From: Haloarcula amylolytica JCM 13557
Lineage (GTDB): Archaea > Halobacteriota > Halobacteria > Halobacteriales > Haloarculaceae
Reading direction: 5' to 3'
DNA length: 64,000 bases
Assembly: GCF_000336615.1 (NCBI RefSeq)
Contig: NZ_AOLW01000010.1
Span: 1 to 64,000, forward strand
A program made the translations under genes and the position numbers. Shown here piece by piece: positions 25,112-33,859 of the stretch; positions within the stretch are counted from its first letter, which is position 1; each line of letters begins with the position of its first letter. The notes below the pieces were generated by a model. That model was not told the DNA's origin. It searched no databases and saw nothing but the letters and a program-made list of their open reading frames with translations.

Positions 25112-25747
25112 ATGGTCGACTGGGACGTGTACCTCGTCACGCAGGCGTCGCTCTCGGCGGGCCAGACAACCGCCGACATCGTCGCGGACGCGATCGACGG
25201 CGGCGTCGGCGTCGTTCAGCTCCGCGAGAAGGACCGGACCGCGCGCGAACGCTACGAACTCGGCCGGGAACTCCGGGAACTGACCCGCGAGGCTGGCGTC
25301 GCGTTCGTCGTCAACGACCGCGTGGACATCGCACAGGCCCTCGACGCCGACGGGGTCCACCTCGGCGACGACGACCTTCCCGTTCCCGTTGCGCGGGAGC
25401 TTCTGGGTGACGACGCGCTCATCGGCCGCTCCGTCTCGACTGTCGCAGACGCCGAAGCGGCCGCGGCCGCCGGCGCGGACTACCTCGGCGTCGGCGCGGT
25501 GTTTGCCACCGGATCGAAAGACGACATCGCCGACGACGAGTACGCCATCGGCACCGACCGCGTCGCCGCTATCGCCGAGGCAGTGGACATTCCCTTCGTC
25601 GGTATCGGCGGCGTCACGGCCGAGAACGCCACCGAGGTCGTCGAAGCCGGGGCCGACGGCGTAGCTGTTATCACCGAGATTACGCAGGCCGACGACCCGG
25701 CGGCGGCCGCTGAAGCACTGAAACACGCGGTCGAACGCGGTCAGTAG
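25112..25747 (+). CDS. thiE: thiamine-phosphate synthase
   Basis: A 211-aa TIM-barrel enzyme that couples HMP diphosphate and thiazole phosphate to thiamine phosphate. Family segments are VQLREKDRTARERYELG (about 32-48), FVVNDRVDIAQALDADGVHLGDDDLP (about 69-95), IGRSVSTVADAEAA, DYLGVGAVFATGSKDD and the phosphate loop VGIGGVTAENATEVVEAGADGVAVI near 165-190. Length is standard. It starts 42 nt after the AbrB-PhoU gene, so read-through from the pst operon is possible, though no functional link is evident. Confidence 0.94.
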   Translation: MVDWDVYLVTQASLSAGQTTADIVADAIDGGVGVVQLREKDRTARERYELGRELRELTREAGVAFVVNDRVDIAQALDADGVHLGDDDLPVPVARELLGDDALIGRSVSTVADAEAAAAAGADYLGVGAVFATGSKDDIADDEYAIGTDRVAAIAEAVDIPFVGIGGVTAENATEVVEAGADGVAVITEITQADDPAAAAEALKHAVERGQ

Positions 25748-25833
25748 CACCGGCGTTCGTCGGCGACCGTGCGCACACTCCTGAAGTAGCCCAGCCAAAG
25801 GGGAACGATGCCACTCCCAACACAGTACAGCGG

Positions 25834-26130
25834 TCAGCCAACGATGAACTCGGGTGCAACGATGGACGCAACGACGAGACTGAGGAACACGAGAATCGCG
25901 ACGGAGCGGAGGATACCGGCCGCTTGGTGTCGGCTCTTCGGAAGCGCTTCCGCAGTGCCGGCTAATCCGGTCCCGATTACCATGGCGAGCAACCAAGCAG
26001 CCGGGGTGCCATCGACGACCCAGCCGTAGAGATACAGGCCGGCGAAGATGAGTGCCCCGGCGGCGTGGACGAGTGTAATCGGGCGTCCGGACGGCTCACT
26101 AAAGAGCGTCTCGCTGATACTGGAGGGCAT
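25834..26130 (-). CDS. small three-helix membrane protein, hypothetical
   Basis: A 98-aa protein with three hydrophobic segments (about 17-36, 39-57 and 71-95). The start MPSSISETLFSEPS is chosen; an in-frame upstream ATG would add a Cys-rich segment that does not look protein-like. It converges with thiE. No family is recognised; the small tandem helices suggest a membrane-embedded unknown. Confidence 0.6.
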   Translation of the reverse strand: MPSSISETLFSEPSGRPITLVHAAGALIFAGLYLYGWVVDGTPAAWLLAMVIGTGLAGTAEALPKSRHQAAGILRSVAILVFLSLVVASIVAPEFIVG

Positions 26131-26235
26131 CGCCGACGTGTTCTCATCGAGAAATAATAAACAGCACTGGTACTTGCCCAATAGCGCCGACCCGGTCCCG
26201 ACAGCGAACGGCTCTGGTAGGTCCGGCCCCTGCGG

Positions 26236-26490
26236 TTACGCCCACTGCTGCAGTTTCTCGCGCAACTCTCCCTCGACGACGTGGTATTTGAACGCCGGCG
26301 ACCCGTCGACGAAGACGTAGGGGACGCGCTCGCCGTACTCCTCGCGGAGGTCGGGGTCCTCGTCGACGTCGATGAGGTCCAGTTCGATGGCGACCCCCTC
26401 GTCGTCGGCGACCCGCTCGATTGTCTCGATGGCCTCTTCACAGAGATGGCAGTCCTCCCGCGTGTAGACGGTGACCGACACGTCGCTCAT
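26236..26490 (-). CDS. glutaredoxin-family protein
   Basis: An 84-aa thioredoxin-fold protein of the glutaredoxin/DUF836 type. The redox pair Cys14-Cys17 (CHLC) follows the first strand (VTVYTRE), and the cis-proline is in the RVPYVFVDG segment. It is likely a disulfide or Cys-thiol exchange protein in the cytoplasm, possibly using the gamma-glutamylcysteine thiol known in haloarchaea. The start MSDVSVTV is preferred over the ATG 12 nt earlier. The TATA word for it would lie in the gap before the divergent SDR gene. Confidence 0.85.
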   Translation of the reverse strand: MSDVSVTVYTREDCHLCEEAIETIERVADDEGVAIELDLIDVDEDPDLREEYGERVPYVFVDGSPAFKYHVVEGELREKLQQWA

Positions 26491-26575
26491 TACTGGAAAC
26501 ACGGGGGCGACGGCATAAGACTCTCACTCTCCCACCGGCGATGGGTTTCAGTGTCTCGCGCCCGTAACTCCGTCA

Positions 26576-27517
26576 ATGACTGGCTGGACTATCGAAGACA
26601 TGCCCCCGCTGAGAGGCCGAACTGTGGTCGTGACTGGCGCGAACAGCGGGCTGGGTCTCGAAGGCTCGAAAGCGTTCGCTCGCAGGGGTGCAACAGTGGT
26701 GATGGCCTGCCGGAGCGTCGAGCGCGGAGAATCAGCCGCCGCGGAGATTCGCGAGGCCGTTCCGAACGCGACGCTCGACATCCGGGAGTGTGATCTGGCC
26801 GACCTGTCGAACGTCGCGTCGTTCGCCGACAGCCTCCGGGACGACTACGACGCTATCGACATCCTCTGTAACAACGCCGGCGTCATGGCGATTCCCCGGA
26901 GCGAGACGGCCGACGGCTTCGAGACGCAGTTCGGCGTCAACCACCTGGGCCATTTCGCCCTGACCGGACACCTGCTCGACCTGCTCCGGGCCGCCGACGG
27001 CGAATCCCGGATCGTCACGCAGTCGAGCGGCGCACACGAGATGGGCGAAATCGACTTCGACGACCTCCAGCGCGACCGCTCCTACGGGAAGTGGTCGGCC
27101 TACGGCCAGAGCAAACTCGCAAACCTCCTCTTCGCCTACGAACTCCAGCGGCGCCTCGGCAACCACGGCTGGGACGACGTGCTAAGCGTCGCCTGCCACC
27201 CCGGCTACGCCGACACCGACCTCCAGTTCCGCGGGCCGAGGGAGATGGGCTCGACGCTGCGAACCGCGGTCATGGGCGTCGCCAACGCCGTCTTCGCCCA
27301 ATCCGCCGAACAGGGCGCGCTGCCGATGCTGTACGCCGCCACCGCCGATGACGTCATCGGCGGCGAGTACGTCGGACCCGGCGGGCTGTTCGATATGCGC
27401 GGCGCGCCAGAATTCCAGCAGTCGAACGCGGCCTCGCGCGACGAGGAGACCGCCGAGCGGCTCTGGGCGGTCTCGACCGACCTCACTGGCGTCGAGTACG
27501 ACTTCGAAAGTGTCTGA
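26576..27517 (+). CDS. SDR-family oxidoreductase (retinol-dehydrogenase-like)
   Basis: A 313-aa Rossmann-fold NAD(P)-dependent reductase. The nucleotide-binding TGANSGLG is at 20-27, NNAGVM lies near 101-106, and the catalytic Tyr176-x3-Lys180 is in YGQSK, with a serine in TQSSGAHE about 30 residues earlier. Gene layout and the HPGYADTDLQF segment match the WWOX/retinol-dehydrogenase-like subgroup. The substrate cannot be predicted. It is monocistronic. Confidence 0.92.
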   Translation: MTGWTIEDMPPLRGRTVVVTGANSGLGLEGSKAFARRGATVVMACRSVERGESAAAEIREAVPNATLDIRECDLADLSNVASFADSLRDDYDAIDILCNNAGVMAIPRSETADGFETQFGVNHLGHFALTGHLLDLLRAADGESRIVTQSSGAHEMGEIDFDDLQRDRSYGKWSAYGQSKLANLLFAYELQRRLGNHGWDDVLSVACHPGYADTDLQFRGPREMGSTLRTAVMGVANAVFAQSAEQGALPMLYAATADDVIGGEYVGPGGLFDMRGAPEFQQSNAASRDEETAERLWAVSTDLTGVEYDFESV

Positions 27518-27600
27518 GAACAGCCGACGGTGCTGCCGCGGCGTGAGTGGAGACTGCAATCCCCACTTTTTCACCGCCGGAACGTGAACCACGCCGGCAC

Positions 27601-28677
27601 ATGCAACCAGTCGAAGTCGCGGTCAGGCTGCTTGCAGGAATCGCCCTGATTCTCGCCAACGGCTTTTTCGTCGCCATCGAGTTCGCACTGACGCGGGCCA
27701 GACAGTACGACGAGTCCGAGTTCGACGAACCCGGCCTCCGGCGGGCCTGGGAGATGACCGACGACCTGGAGATATATCTGACGAGCTGTCAGGTCGGTAT
27801 CACCGCCTCCAGTATCGCCGTCGGTATCATCGCCGAACCGGCGCTCGCGGCTATCTTCGAGCCGTACTTCGAGACATCGGCACTGGCCGGAGTCGGAATC
27901 GGCGGCGCTATCGCGTTCCTCCTCATCAACCTTGTCCACCTGACCCACGGCGAGCAGACGCCGACGTATCTCGGCGTCGAGCGCGCGAAGTTCGTCTGTC
28001 GGTACGGTGCGACGCCGCTGTACTACTTCGCCAAGCTCATCTCGCCGATTATTTCGGTCGGCGACGGCGTCGCCAAATGGACACTGGGGCTGTTCGGCGT
28101 CGAGATGTCCGGCGCGTGGCTCGAAGCGGAAGTCGATAGCATCGAGTCCCGCGCGGAACTGCGCAACGAACTCGGCTCCGTTCTGGACCGCGGCGACGTG
28201 CCCGACGAGCGCCGTGAAGAGGTCCTCTCCGCGTTCCGCGTCGGCGACCGGGAAGTCAGCGAGGTGATGGTCCCGCGGGACGACATCGTTGCGCTGTCGC
28301 CCACCGACGACGACGCGACCAACGCCGAGCGGATCGCTGAGACGCCACACACCCGCTACCCGCTCGTCGGCGAGACGCTCGAAGAGTTCCTCGGCATCAT
28401 CTACATCCCCGCGCTCGTCGACGAGCGCGAGGAGCAGGACGGGGCGGGCGGTCTGCTGGACGGCATCGACCTCGAAGCCGTCGCCTCGCCGCCGATGACG
28501 ATGTCGCCGGACACGACCGTCAGCGACGCCATCGACCAGTTCCAGGCCGAGCGCCAGGAACTCGCGTTCGTGCTTGAGGACGGCGAAGTCATCGGGCTGG
28601 TGACGGTCACGGACCTGCTCGAAGAGGTCGTCGGCGACATTCAGGACCCGATGGACGCGGAGGCCGGCGTCGCCTGA
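27601..28677 (+). CDS. DUF21/CBS-domain membrane protein (CNNM/CorC-like)
   Basis: A 358-aa protein with an N-terminal DUF21 domain of about four membrane helices (residues 5-150, including GFFVAIEFALTRAR and SCQVGITASSIAVG) followed by two CBS domains (about 225-350, with SEVMVPRDDIVALSP and a final VIGLVTVTDLLEEVVGDI). This family includes CNNM/MpfA metal transport proteins, so magnesium efflux or ion sensing is likely but unproven here. ATG at 27601 starts right before the first helix; a longer upstream frame adds only a poorly structured tail. The CBS part shows no truncation. Confidence 0.9.
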   Translation: MQPVEVAVRLLAGIALILANGFFVAIEFALTRARQYDESEFDEPGLRRAWEMTDDLEIYLTSCQVGITASSIAVGIIAEPALAAIFEPYFETSALAGVGIGGAIAFLLINLVHLTHGEQTPTYLGVERAKFVCRYGATPLYYFAKLISPIISVGDGVAKWTLGLFGVEMSGAWLEAEVDSIESRAELRNELGSVLDRGDVPDERREEVLSAFRVGDREVSEVMVPRDDIVALSPTDDDATNAERIAETPHTRYPLVGETLEEFLGIIYIPALVDEREEQDGAGGLLDGIDLEAVASPPMTMSPDTTVSDAIDQFQAERQELAFVLEDGEVIGLVTVTDLLEEVVGDIQDPMDAEAGVA

Positions 28678-28716
28678 CGCTGAAAGCATTTACCGGTCGC
28701 CCAGAAATCGGCGACT

Positions 28717-29502
28717 ATGCCCTCCCGCCGGACCGTTCTTGGAGCCATCGCCTGTACACTCGTGACCGGCTGTTCCGGGCTCAGCGACGATCCCTCGACA
28801 GAAGAAGCCACGGCGACAGCGACGCCAGGCCCGGTAGTGCTGTCACCGGTCGACGCCGCAGCAGTGCCCGAAACGGCGACTGTCGGCGTCCTTCCCGAGA
28901 CGTTCGGGGAACTCGAAGCGGCTACCCGCGATACGTCGGCAGACGTGACCGAACACAGGTGGGCGCATGTGCTTCGCGACTTCGACTGCTTCGCGTTCGA
29001 GGGCACGACGTACGCGGTCGTCGAGCGGACCAGCGGGTCCGGCGGGTACGTCAACGAGTACAGCGTGAGCGAAGTCGACGACTCCGGGAATGAGTCGACG
29101 GTTCGCGTGGCCGACCTCCCGGACAGTGACCGGCGCGAAGCCATCGATGCGATAGAAGCGGGAGAGCACCGGTACGACTCCGACGTGGGCGGCTTCGACC
29201 CGAACAGCTCGGTGTACGTCCACAACGGCTCGTACTACGTGTTCTCGCTTGCGGTCCACGGCGACAAGCCGGCCGAAGTCACGTATGCAGTCGAATCGAC
29301 GAACGATGACCGGTGTGTGACACTCGAACCGCTGTCGCTCGCCGACGCTCAAGTTGAGGCACTTGACGCGACCCTCCGGGCGGACGAGGCGGCGACTGTC
29401 ACCGGTGAGGTAGCCCGCACGCTCAGCGCGTCGGACGTGGCCTTCGTCCTTCGGGACGAGTCCTGTTACGAACTGTCTCCGGTCGACGACACCGAGTCCT
29501 GA
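28717..29502 (+). CDS. Tat lipoprotein, hypothetical
   Basis: A 261-aa secreted protein. It begins MPSRRTVLGAIACTLVTGCSG, a twin-arginine signal with lipobox (VTGC), so it is probably exported folded and lipid-anchored at the outer face. The mature part is Thr/Glu-rich at first and then has two similar half-domains: each includes a FECFAFEG-/ESCYEL-like Cys and YVVERTSGSG-type strands (around 88-105 and 240-255). No family is recognised. A TTTACC word about 28 nt before the ATG supports the start. Confidence 0.75.
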   Translation: MPSRRTVLGAIACTLVTGCSGLSDDPSTEEATATATPGPVVLSPVDAAAVPETATVGVLPETFGELEAATRDTSADVTEHRWAHVLRDFDCFAFEGTTYAVVERTSGSGGYVNEYSVSEVDDSGNESTVRVADLPDSDRREAIDAIEAGEHRYDSDVGGFDPNSSVYVHNGSYYVFSLAVHGDKPAEVTYAVESTNDDRCVTLEPLSLADAQVEALDATLRADEAATVTGEVARTLSASDVAFVLRDESCYELSPVDDTES

Positions 29503-29507
29503 GACGG

Positions 29508-29810
29508 CTATCGCGGCGGCGTGTAGAAGTTGACTGTCTCCAGTGGCTCGCCCCCGTCGTTTTCGATGCCGTGGCGTTCGCCGGCCTCGATGCGGACAAG
29601 GTCGCCGGCGTCGACCCGGTGGGTGTCACCGTCGACAGTGACGACACCGGTGCCGCTGACCACGAACAGCCACTGGTCGCTGTGCTCGTGATAGTTTTCC
29701 GGGCCGCCAACGGACCGACCCGGCTCGACAGTCATCTCCGCGGCCTGTGCCTCGTCGGTCTCCATTGCGACCTCGAAGTAGCGGTCGAAACTGAGATGTG
29801 TCTGTTCCAT
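29508..29810 (-). CDS. cupin-domain protein
   Basis: A 100-aa single cupin barrel. Motif 1 is GPENYHEHSDQWLFVVSGTG with metal ligand candidates His41, His43 and Gln46; motif 2 is DLVRIEAGERHGIEN with His80. Small cupins bind metals and serve as isomerases, dioxygenases or sugar-binding proteins, and this one could be any of these. It ends 5 nt from the convergent lipoprotein gene. It shows no signal peptide. Confidence 0.9.
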   Translation of the reverse strand: MEQTHLSFDRYFEVAMETDEAQAAEMTVEPGRSVGGPENYHEHSDQWLFVVSGTGVVTVDGDTHRVDAGDLVRIEAGERHGIENDGGEPLETVNFYTPPR

Positions 29811-29867
29811 ACGTTTCGGTCCGTCTGCACCGTAGAGCCGCTTTCGGGAACAGAGGTCGTCAGAGAC

Positions 29868-31103
29868 TCAATCACCGCTGGTGAGCCGCCCGACCCGCCC
29901 GGTGAGTCGGGCCGCGAGACCCTCGAAGTGGGCGGTACTCCAGCCCGCGACGACGAGTGCGCCGACCGTATTGAACACGAGGTCGTTCACGATGTCGCTC
30001 GTGCCGTACTGGGCGAGGACCGCCTCGCTGCCGATCATCGACGCGATGCCGCCGCTGGCAAATTCCAGAATCTCCCAGCCGACACCAACCGCGAGGACGA
30101 ACAGGACGACGAAAGTCGCACGGAACGTGCGGTTGAAATCGACGGCCCGGGAGTGACGTTCGACTGCTCGTGCGACCGCGTACCCCACGCCGGCTACGAG
30201 TGATGCCGAGACGGCGTGAGTCAGACTGTCGTACCAGCCAAACGCTCCGTACAGTTCGAGCGCGCCGGCCGCGTGCAGGATCGACGCCACCGTTATCCAC
30301 AGCACGAGGCCGGTGTCCATCGCGTAGCCGTACTCCCGGCGGAACAGCGCCGGCAGGAACGTTATCGCCAGCGGGCCACCGCTATTGACGAACAGCGTCA
30401 CGTTGCCCCGAACGAGCGCGAATGCGGATATTACACCGAGGAGCGCCTGTAGCGTCCGGACTGCAATGTGATGGTGCGTACCGTTTCCGGGAAGGGACGC
30501 TTCCGACTGGTCAACTGCCGGGGGATCCGCTCCCGAGACGCGCAGTCGGGCGATGCGTGCTGACCGCTCGACGTACAGTTCGAACACGATACCGGCGACG
30601 ACACCGGCACCCGCCGCAGTGACGAGATCCCACATCAACTCTGTCTGTCCATCGAGAAACGTGGTTCCCAGTAGCGTATCGGTCGCATAGATACCGACTG
30701 CCCAGACGCCCGCGACGGCCATTGTCACGATGACGACGAACACCGTCGCGAACCGCGGCGTCATCGTCAGCGAGGTAAACGCGTCGAGGACGACGGCCAG
30801 CAACAGCGCGACCCCGGCGACCACGAGAAACGGCGTGACCTGCGGGAAGCCGCCGAACGTCCGGACGAGTACCGGTACCGCGACCAGTCCGAGCAACTCC
30901 GCGGGCACCGTCGTTTCGAGGTCCCGCGTGGCGAACGGAACCGTGACCGCGATAGTGACGAGGAGTGCCGTGAGCACTGCCCAATCGAATTCGCCACCGG
31001 CCGCGAACCGTCCGACGCCACCCACGAGAATCCCGGTAACTGCCCACGCGCCGAGCGCGTCGAGCCGGTGGGGACCGATGAGAGACTGTAGCGAAACCAT
31101 CAT
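29868..31103 (-). CDS. polytopic membrane protein with YjdF/DUF2238-like C terminus
   Basis: A 411-aa membrane protein with about ten hydrophobic helices. The first half has five or six helices (about 10-175), then an acidic cytoplasmic loop (about 195-212, SEASLPGNGTHHH), then the second half, where GWYDSLTHAVSASLVAG, VGWEILEFASG and TSDIVNDLVFNTVGA resemble the conserved polar motifs of YjdF/DUF2238 proteins. Conserved Asp/His/Glu within membrane segments suggest a metal site or enzymatic role, but function is unknown. A doubled start (MMVSL) is retained. Confidence 0.8.
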   Translation of the reverse strand: MMVSLQSLIGPHRLDALGAWAVTGILVGGVGRFAAGGEFDWAVLTALLVTIAVTVPFATRDLETTVPAELLGLVAVPVLVRTFGGFPQVTPFLVVAGVALLLAVVLDAFTSLTMTPRFATVFVVIVTMAVAGVWAVGIYATDTLLGTTFLDGQTELMWDLVTAAGAGVVAGIVFELYVERSARIARLRVSGADPPAVDQSEASLPGNGTHHHIAVRTLQALLGVISAFALVRGNVTLFVNSGGPLAITFLPALFRREYGYAMDTGLVLWITVASILHAAGALELYGAFGWYDSLTHAVSASLVAGVGYAVARAVERHSRAVDFNRTFRATFVVLFVLAVGVGWEILEFASGGIASMIGSEAVLAQYGTSDIVNDLVFNTVGALVVAGWSTAHFEGLAARLTGRVGRLTSGD

Positions 31104-31216
31104 CGGATGGGGATACGACGCGAGTCGTAATCAAAGCATGGCGGTCGCCTGACAGCTCTCCGGAACTCCCCGCCTTCGCGGTCGCCGTCACGCGACTGAC
31201 CGACGGCTGTCTGACG

Positions 31217-31230
31217 AGGATATATTTCTC
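31217..31230 (+). promoter_or_regulatory. TATA box of 59-aa RHH-like gene
   Basis: GAGGATATATTTCT centred about 30 nt before the ATG at 31255. It is one of the cleanest haloarchaeal promoters in the window and supports the small gene being real. Confidence 0.6.
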
Positions 31231-31254
31231 TGGCCGTTCAACTCCCCGTAATCA

Positions 31255-31434
31255 ATGGACGAAGCGTTTCTGGACCTCGAATCGGTTGAGGTCGAACTGG
31301 ACGAGGAGTTGCTCGACGCGATTGACGACAAAGCGTTCGCCGATCACCGCGACAACCGGGACGCCGCGATCCGCGACCTGCTCGACGAGTGGCTGAAACA
31401 GCGTGCCGCCGAAGACACAGACGAGAGTGGCTGA
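31255..31434 (+). CDS. 59-aa ribbon-helix-helix-like small protein
   Basis: A very acidic 59-residue protein: one strand-like start (VEVELDEELLDAIDDKAF) then two helices (NRDAAIRDLLDEWLKQ), the arrangement of CopG/Arc-type ribbon-helix-helix DNA-binding proteins. It has its own strong TATA box with leaderless spacing. No partner toxin gene lies beside it; the neighbours are a membrane protein (divergent) and the convergent beta-CASP enzyme. Such orphan RHH proteins often act as repressors. Too short for many gene callers. Confidence 0.75.
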   Translation: MDEAFLDLESVEVELDEELLDAIDDKAFADHRDNRDAAIRDLLDEWLKQRAAEDTDESG

Positions 31435-31462
31435 GCGGGGCCGAGGTCGGCTGTGTAACCGT

Positions 31463-32764
31463 CTACTCGATGGCGACGGTCGCGCCTAGCTCGGGCGCTG
31501 TCGCGTCGTAGCCGTCCTCGCGGAGCGTGGTCGCAAAGGCCTCACAGCGGTCGCCGTGGTTCACAAGCACCGGCGTGTCACGGTAGCTGTCGAGGAACTC
31601 AAACAACCCGTCGCGGTCGGCGTGTGCCGAGAAGTCGTACTGCTCGACGCGCGCGCTGACCGGCATAATCCGACCGTCTATCTCGGCGCTGCCGGTCTCT
31701 ATGAGGTTTCGCCCCGGCGTCCCCTCCACCTGATACCCAGTCATGGTGATCTTGTTCATCGGATTCCCGCGGATTTCGGGAATATACGTCATCGCCGGGC
31801 CCCCAGAGAGCATCCCGCTGGTGGTGACGATTGCCGCCTTCTGGTCGGTGATACGCTTGCGCTGGCCGTCTCTGCCTGTGACGAACCGAGCGTGGGATTT
31901 CGCCCGCTGGAGCGCGTCCGCGTCGCGGACGAACTCGGGGTACTGCCCGAGCATCTCGGTCACCTGTTTGCCCATCCCGTCGACGTAACACGGGATATCG
32001 TGCGCTTCGCAGATGAGCAGCATCTCCTGTGTTCGACCGATGGCGAAGGCGGGCACGACCACGGTGCCGCCCTCCCAGAGCGTCGTTTCGACGCTCTCGA
32101 CGAACCGCTCCTCGACCGTCTTCCTGGGTTCGTGGTCGACATCGGCGTAGGTGCTCTCACAGATAATCGCGTCAGCGTCCGGACGGGCCGTCGTCCCCGA
32201 GACGAGGCGCTGGTCGTCGGTATGGAGATCGCCGGAGTACAGCAGCCGGGTGTCGCTATCGTCCACGAGCACGTGCGCACTCCCCGGGATGTGGCCGGCG
32301 TTGTAGAACGTGACCTCGTAGCCGGCGGCCTCGAACGACTCGCGGTAGCCGTGGGTCTCCGACACCTGCGTGACCCGTCTGACGTTCGTCTCGGTGAACG
32401 GGCAGTTGACCGTCCCACCGTGGAGCTTGAGCGTGTCCCGCGCGAGCGTCATCGCCAGTTCGTACGTCGGCGGCGTCCAGTGAATCGGTGGCCGCGCGTC
32501 GCCCGACACCAGCGCCGGGATGGTCCCGACGTGGTCGAGGTGGCCGTGCGAGACGACGACGGCGTCCGGCGACGGCGTACGCACCGGAAACTGTGGCGGC
32601 GAGTCGGTCAACATCCCGAAATCCAGCAGCAGCGACTCGTCGATGAGGACGGCGCTCCGGCCGATCTCACCCGCCCCGCCGAGAAACTGCACATCCATTA
32701 TGCGGATGGAAGCGTCGCGCCCGTTTCCGTTCGTCGGTTCTGACCGAACCGTGTTCTTAGCCAC
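31463..32764 (-). CDS. metallo-beta-lactamase / beta-CASP nuclease (archaeal CPSF-like)
   Basis: A 433-aa RNA- or DNA-processing enzyme. The MBL metal motif HGHLDH is at 73-78, with further ligands in NAGHIPGSAH (about 176-185) and YSGDLH (about 196-201). The beta-CASP part follows (VVVPAFAIGRTQEML, TSGMLSGG, VNHGD with the last His). This pattern fits archaeal aCPSF2-type or RNase-J-like proteins lacking KH domains. The GTG at 32764 is in leaderless spacing to AATAT near 32790; the ATG at 32698 (MDVQFLGGAGEIG), the usual family start, is the alternative. Confidence 0.88.
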   Translation of the reverse strand: MAKNTVRSEPTNGNGRDASIRIMDVQFLGGAGEIGRSAVLIDESLLLDFGMLTDSPPQFPVRTPSPDAVVVSHGHLDHVGTIPALVSGDARPPIHWTPPTYELAMTLARDTLKLHGGTVNCPFTETNVRRVTQVSETHGYRESFEAAGYEVTFYNAGHIPGSAHVLVDDSDTRLLYSGDLHTDDQRLVSGTTARPDADAIICESTYADVDHEPRKTVEERFVESVETTLWEGGTVVVPAFAIGRTQEMLLICEAHDIPCYVDGMGKQVTEMLGQYPEFVRDADALQRAKSHARFVTGRDGQRKRITDQKAAIVTTSGMLSGGPAMTYIPEIRGNPMNKITMTGYQVEGTPGRNLIETGSAEIDGRIMPVSARVEQYDFSAHADRDGLFEFLDSYRDTPVLVNHGDRCEAFATTLREDGYDATAPELGATVAIE

Positions 32765-32905
32765 CGGACCGACGGAATATCTATGAACTAGAATATGACG
32801 ATATCTGGACGTTTAGCCACTCTGAATTGTCAGGGGACTGTTTTCGGTTCCGGTATTGTGTGAAGATAACACGTCGACTGGGCAGTGTTATCACGCTAGC
32901 ATAAA

Positions 32906-32918
32906 CAATTATTATACT
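32906..32918 (+). promoter_or_regulatory. TATA box of small zinc-finger gene
   Basis: AATTATTATAC centred about 30 nt before the ATG at 32941, fitting a leaderless transcript of the 39-aa gene. Confidence 0.55.
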
Positions 32919-32940
32919 CGGGGCTCATTGTTCAGTTGTC

Positions 32941-33060
32941 ATGGCGACACGCCAGCAACCCCCGACGACGTACCACACGTGCAGTTGCGGTGAGGAGTTC
33001 GACACGACGGAGGAACTCCTCGAACACGCACGAGAGGCACACGGGCTTAGCGTACACTGA
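32941..33060 (+). CDS. 39-aa C2H2-like zinc-finger protein
   Basis: Begins MATRQQPPTTYHTCSCGEEF and continues through a helix (TEELLEHAREAHG) to end at residue 39. Two cysteines (CSC, residues 14 and 16) and two histidines (in EHAREAH, residues 29 and 34 or so) form a minimal C2H2-type zinc site of the kind seen in many haloarchaeal microproteins. It has a clear TATA box and no operon partner. A regulatory or protein-interaction role is inferred from the family of small zinc fingers. Confidence 0.8.
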   Translation: MATRQQPPTTYHTCSCGEEFDTTEELLEHAREAHGLSVH

Positions 33061-33110
33061 CTGGCGTCGCGCCGTTTTTCCATCCACGCAGAAACACCGA
33101 CAGCGACAGG

Positions 33111-33416
33111 TCAGGACGTCTTGTCGATGTCCTGTCGCACGCTGAACCGCGCGTAGCCGCCGTGTGAGAGGTCAAGCGCACCCAGCCACCAGTTCCACCG
33201 CTCGGCGAGTTGATAGTCCTCGGGCGCGTCCGCGAGGTTGTCGACGACATCCCCCACCGTCAGCTCCGCCCCGAAGTCGGTCACGAACTGGTCCGATTCC
33301 GAGAGGTCCCGTGCCTGTCTGGCCACGACCGTGACGATATCGGGGTCGGCGTCGAAGGCGTCGCGGAGTTCCCGTTCGAGTTCCTTTCGGTCCACATTCG
33401 GGTGTACGACCCGCAT
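33111..33416 (-). CDS. small haloarchaeal protein, hypothetical
   Basis: A 101-aa acidic, soluble protein starting MRVVHPNVDRKELE. Predicted helix-strand mix; a Trp-rich stretch (ERWNWWLGALDLSHGGY, about 70-86) stands out and would be buried or form a binding surface. No motif or family is recognised. An in-frame ATG 27 nt upstream is possible. It converges with the zinc-finger microprotein gene. Confidence 0.65.
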   Translation of the reverse strand: MRVVHPNVDRKELERELRDAFDADPDIVTVVARQARDLSESDQFVTDFGAELTVGDVVDNLADAPEDYQLAERWNWWLGALDLSHGGYARFSVRQDIDKTS

Positions 33417-33859
33417 CTGACTTGAATGTACGGTTGGGGACAACGCTGTATGTCGAGGTCGGCGACTGACTGTTCGGTGCGGAGCCCTGTCTCAGCGACG
33501 CTCTTGCTCTCGAACAACGCTACAAAAATCAGAAAGTAAGCCGTCACCGCTTCGATTCGAGGCTTCGTGCGCTATCGCTTACTCAGCTTCGCCTTGCTTC
33601 ACGGCTCCCGGTGGTCGCCGTTCCGCTACGAGGCCGATTCCTTCGCTACGCTGCTCGCGGACAAGGCCCGCTCGCTCAACCGAGATTCTCCCTGCGGTCG
33701 AATATCGCGTCAGTCGTCCGCTTCGCCTTTCTCCGCGGCTCCCGTTGGTCGCCGCTTCGATTCGAGGCTTCGTGCGCTTGCGCTTACTCAGCCTCGCCTG
33801 TTCCACGGGTCGCCCTGCGGGCTCCCCGTTCCACTACGAAGCGAACTCCTTCGCTGCGC
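33417..33859. other. 443-bp repeat-rich intergenic region
   Basis: No gene supported; open frames here are composed of repeated Ser/Arg/Pro-coding words. The region is filled with repeated CTTCG-rich modules. One 49-bp module is present at 33548-33596 and 33753-33801 with about three mismatches, and other pieces recur at 33601-33634 and 33736-33769. Confidence 0.65.
33548..33801. repeat. imperfect direct repeats next to sulfurtransferase gene
   Basis: Copies at 33548-33596 and 33753-33801 both begin CGCTTCGATTCGAGGCTTCG and share TGCGCT..CGCTTACTCAGC. A shorter pair is ACGGCTCCCGGTGGTCGCCG / GCGGCTCCCGTTGGTCGCCG (33601, 33736). CGTCCGCTTCGCC.TTCTC at 33715-33733 repeats the last codons of the sulfurtransferase gene (33864-33883). 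Confidence 0.75.

Noticed and set aside
33417-33859. CRISPR-like array in the repeat block
   Set aside because: Repeats are few, imperfect, of different lengths and without uniform spacers, and no cas gene is near.
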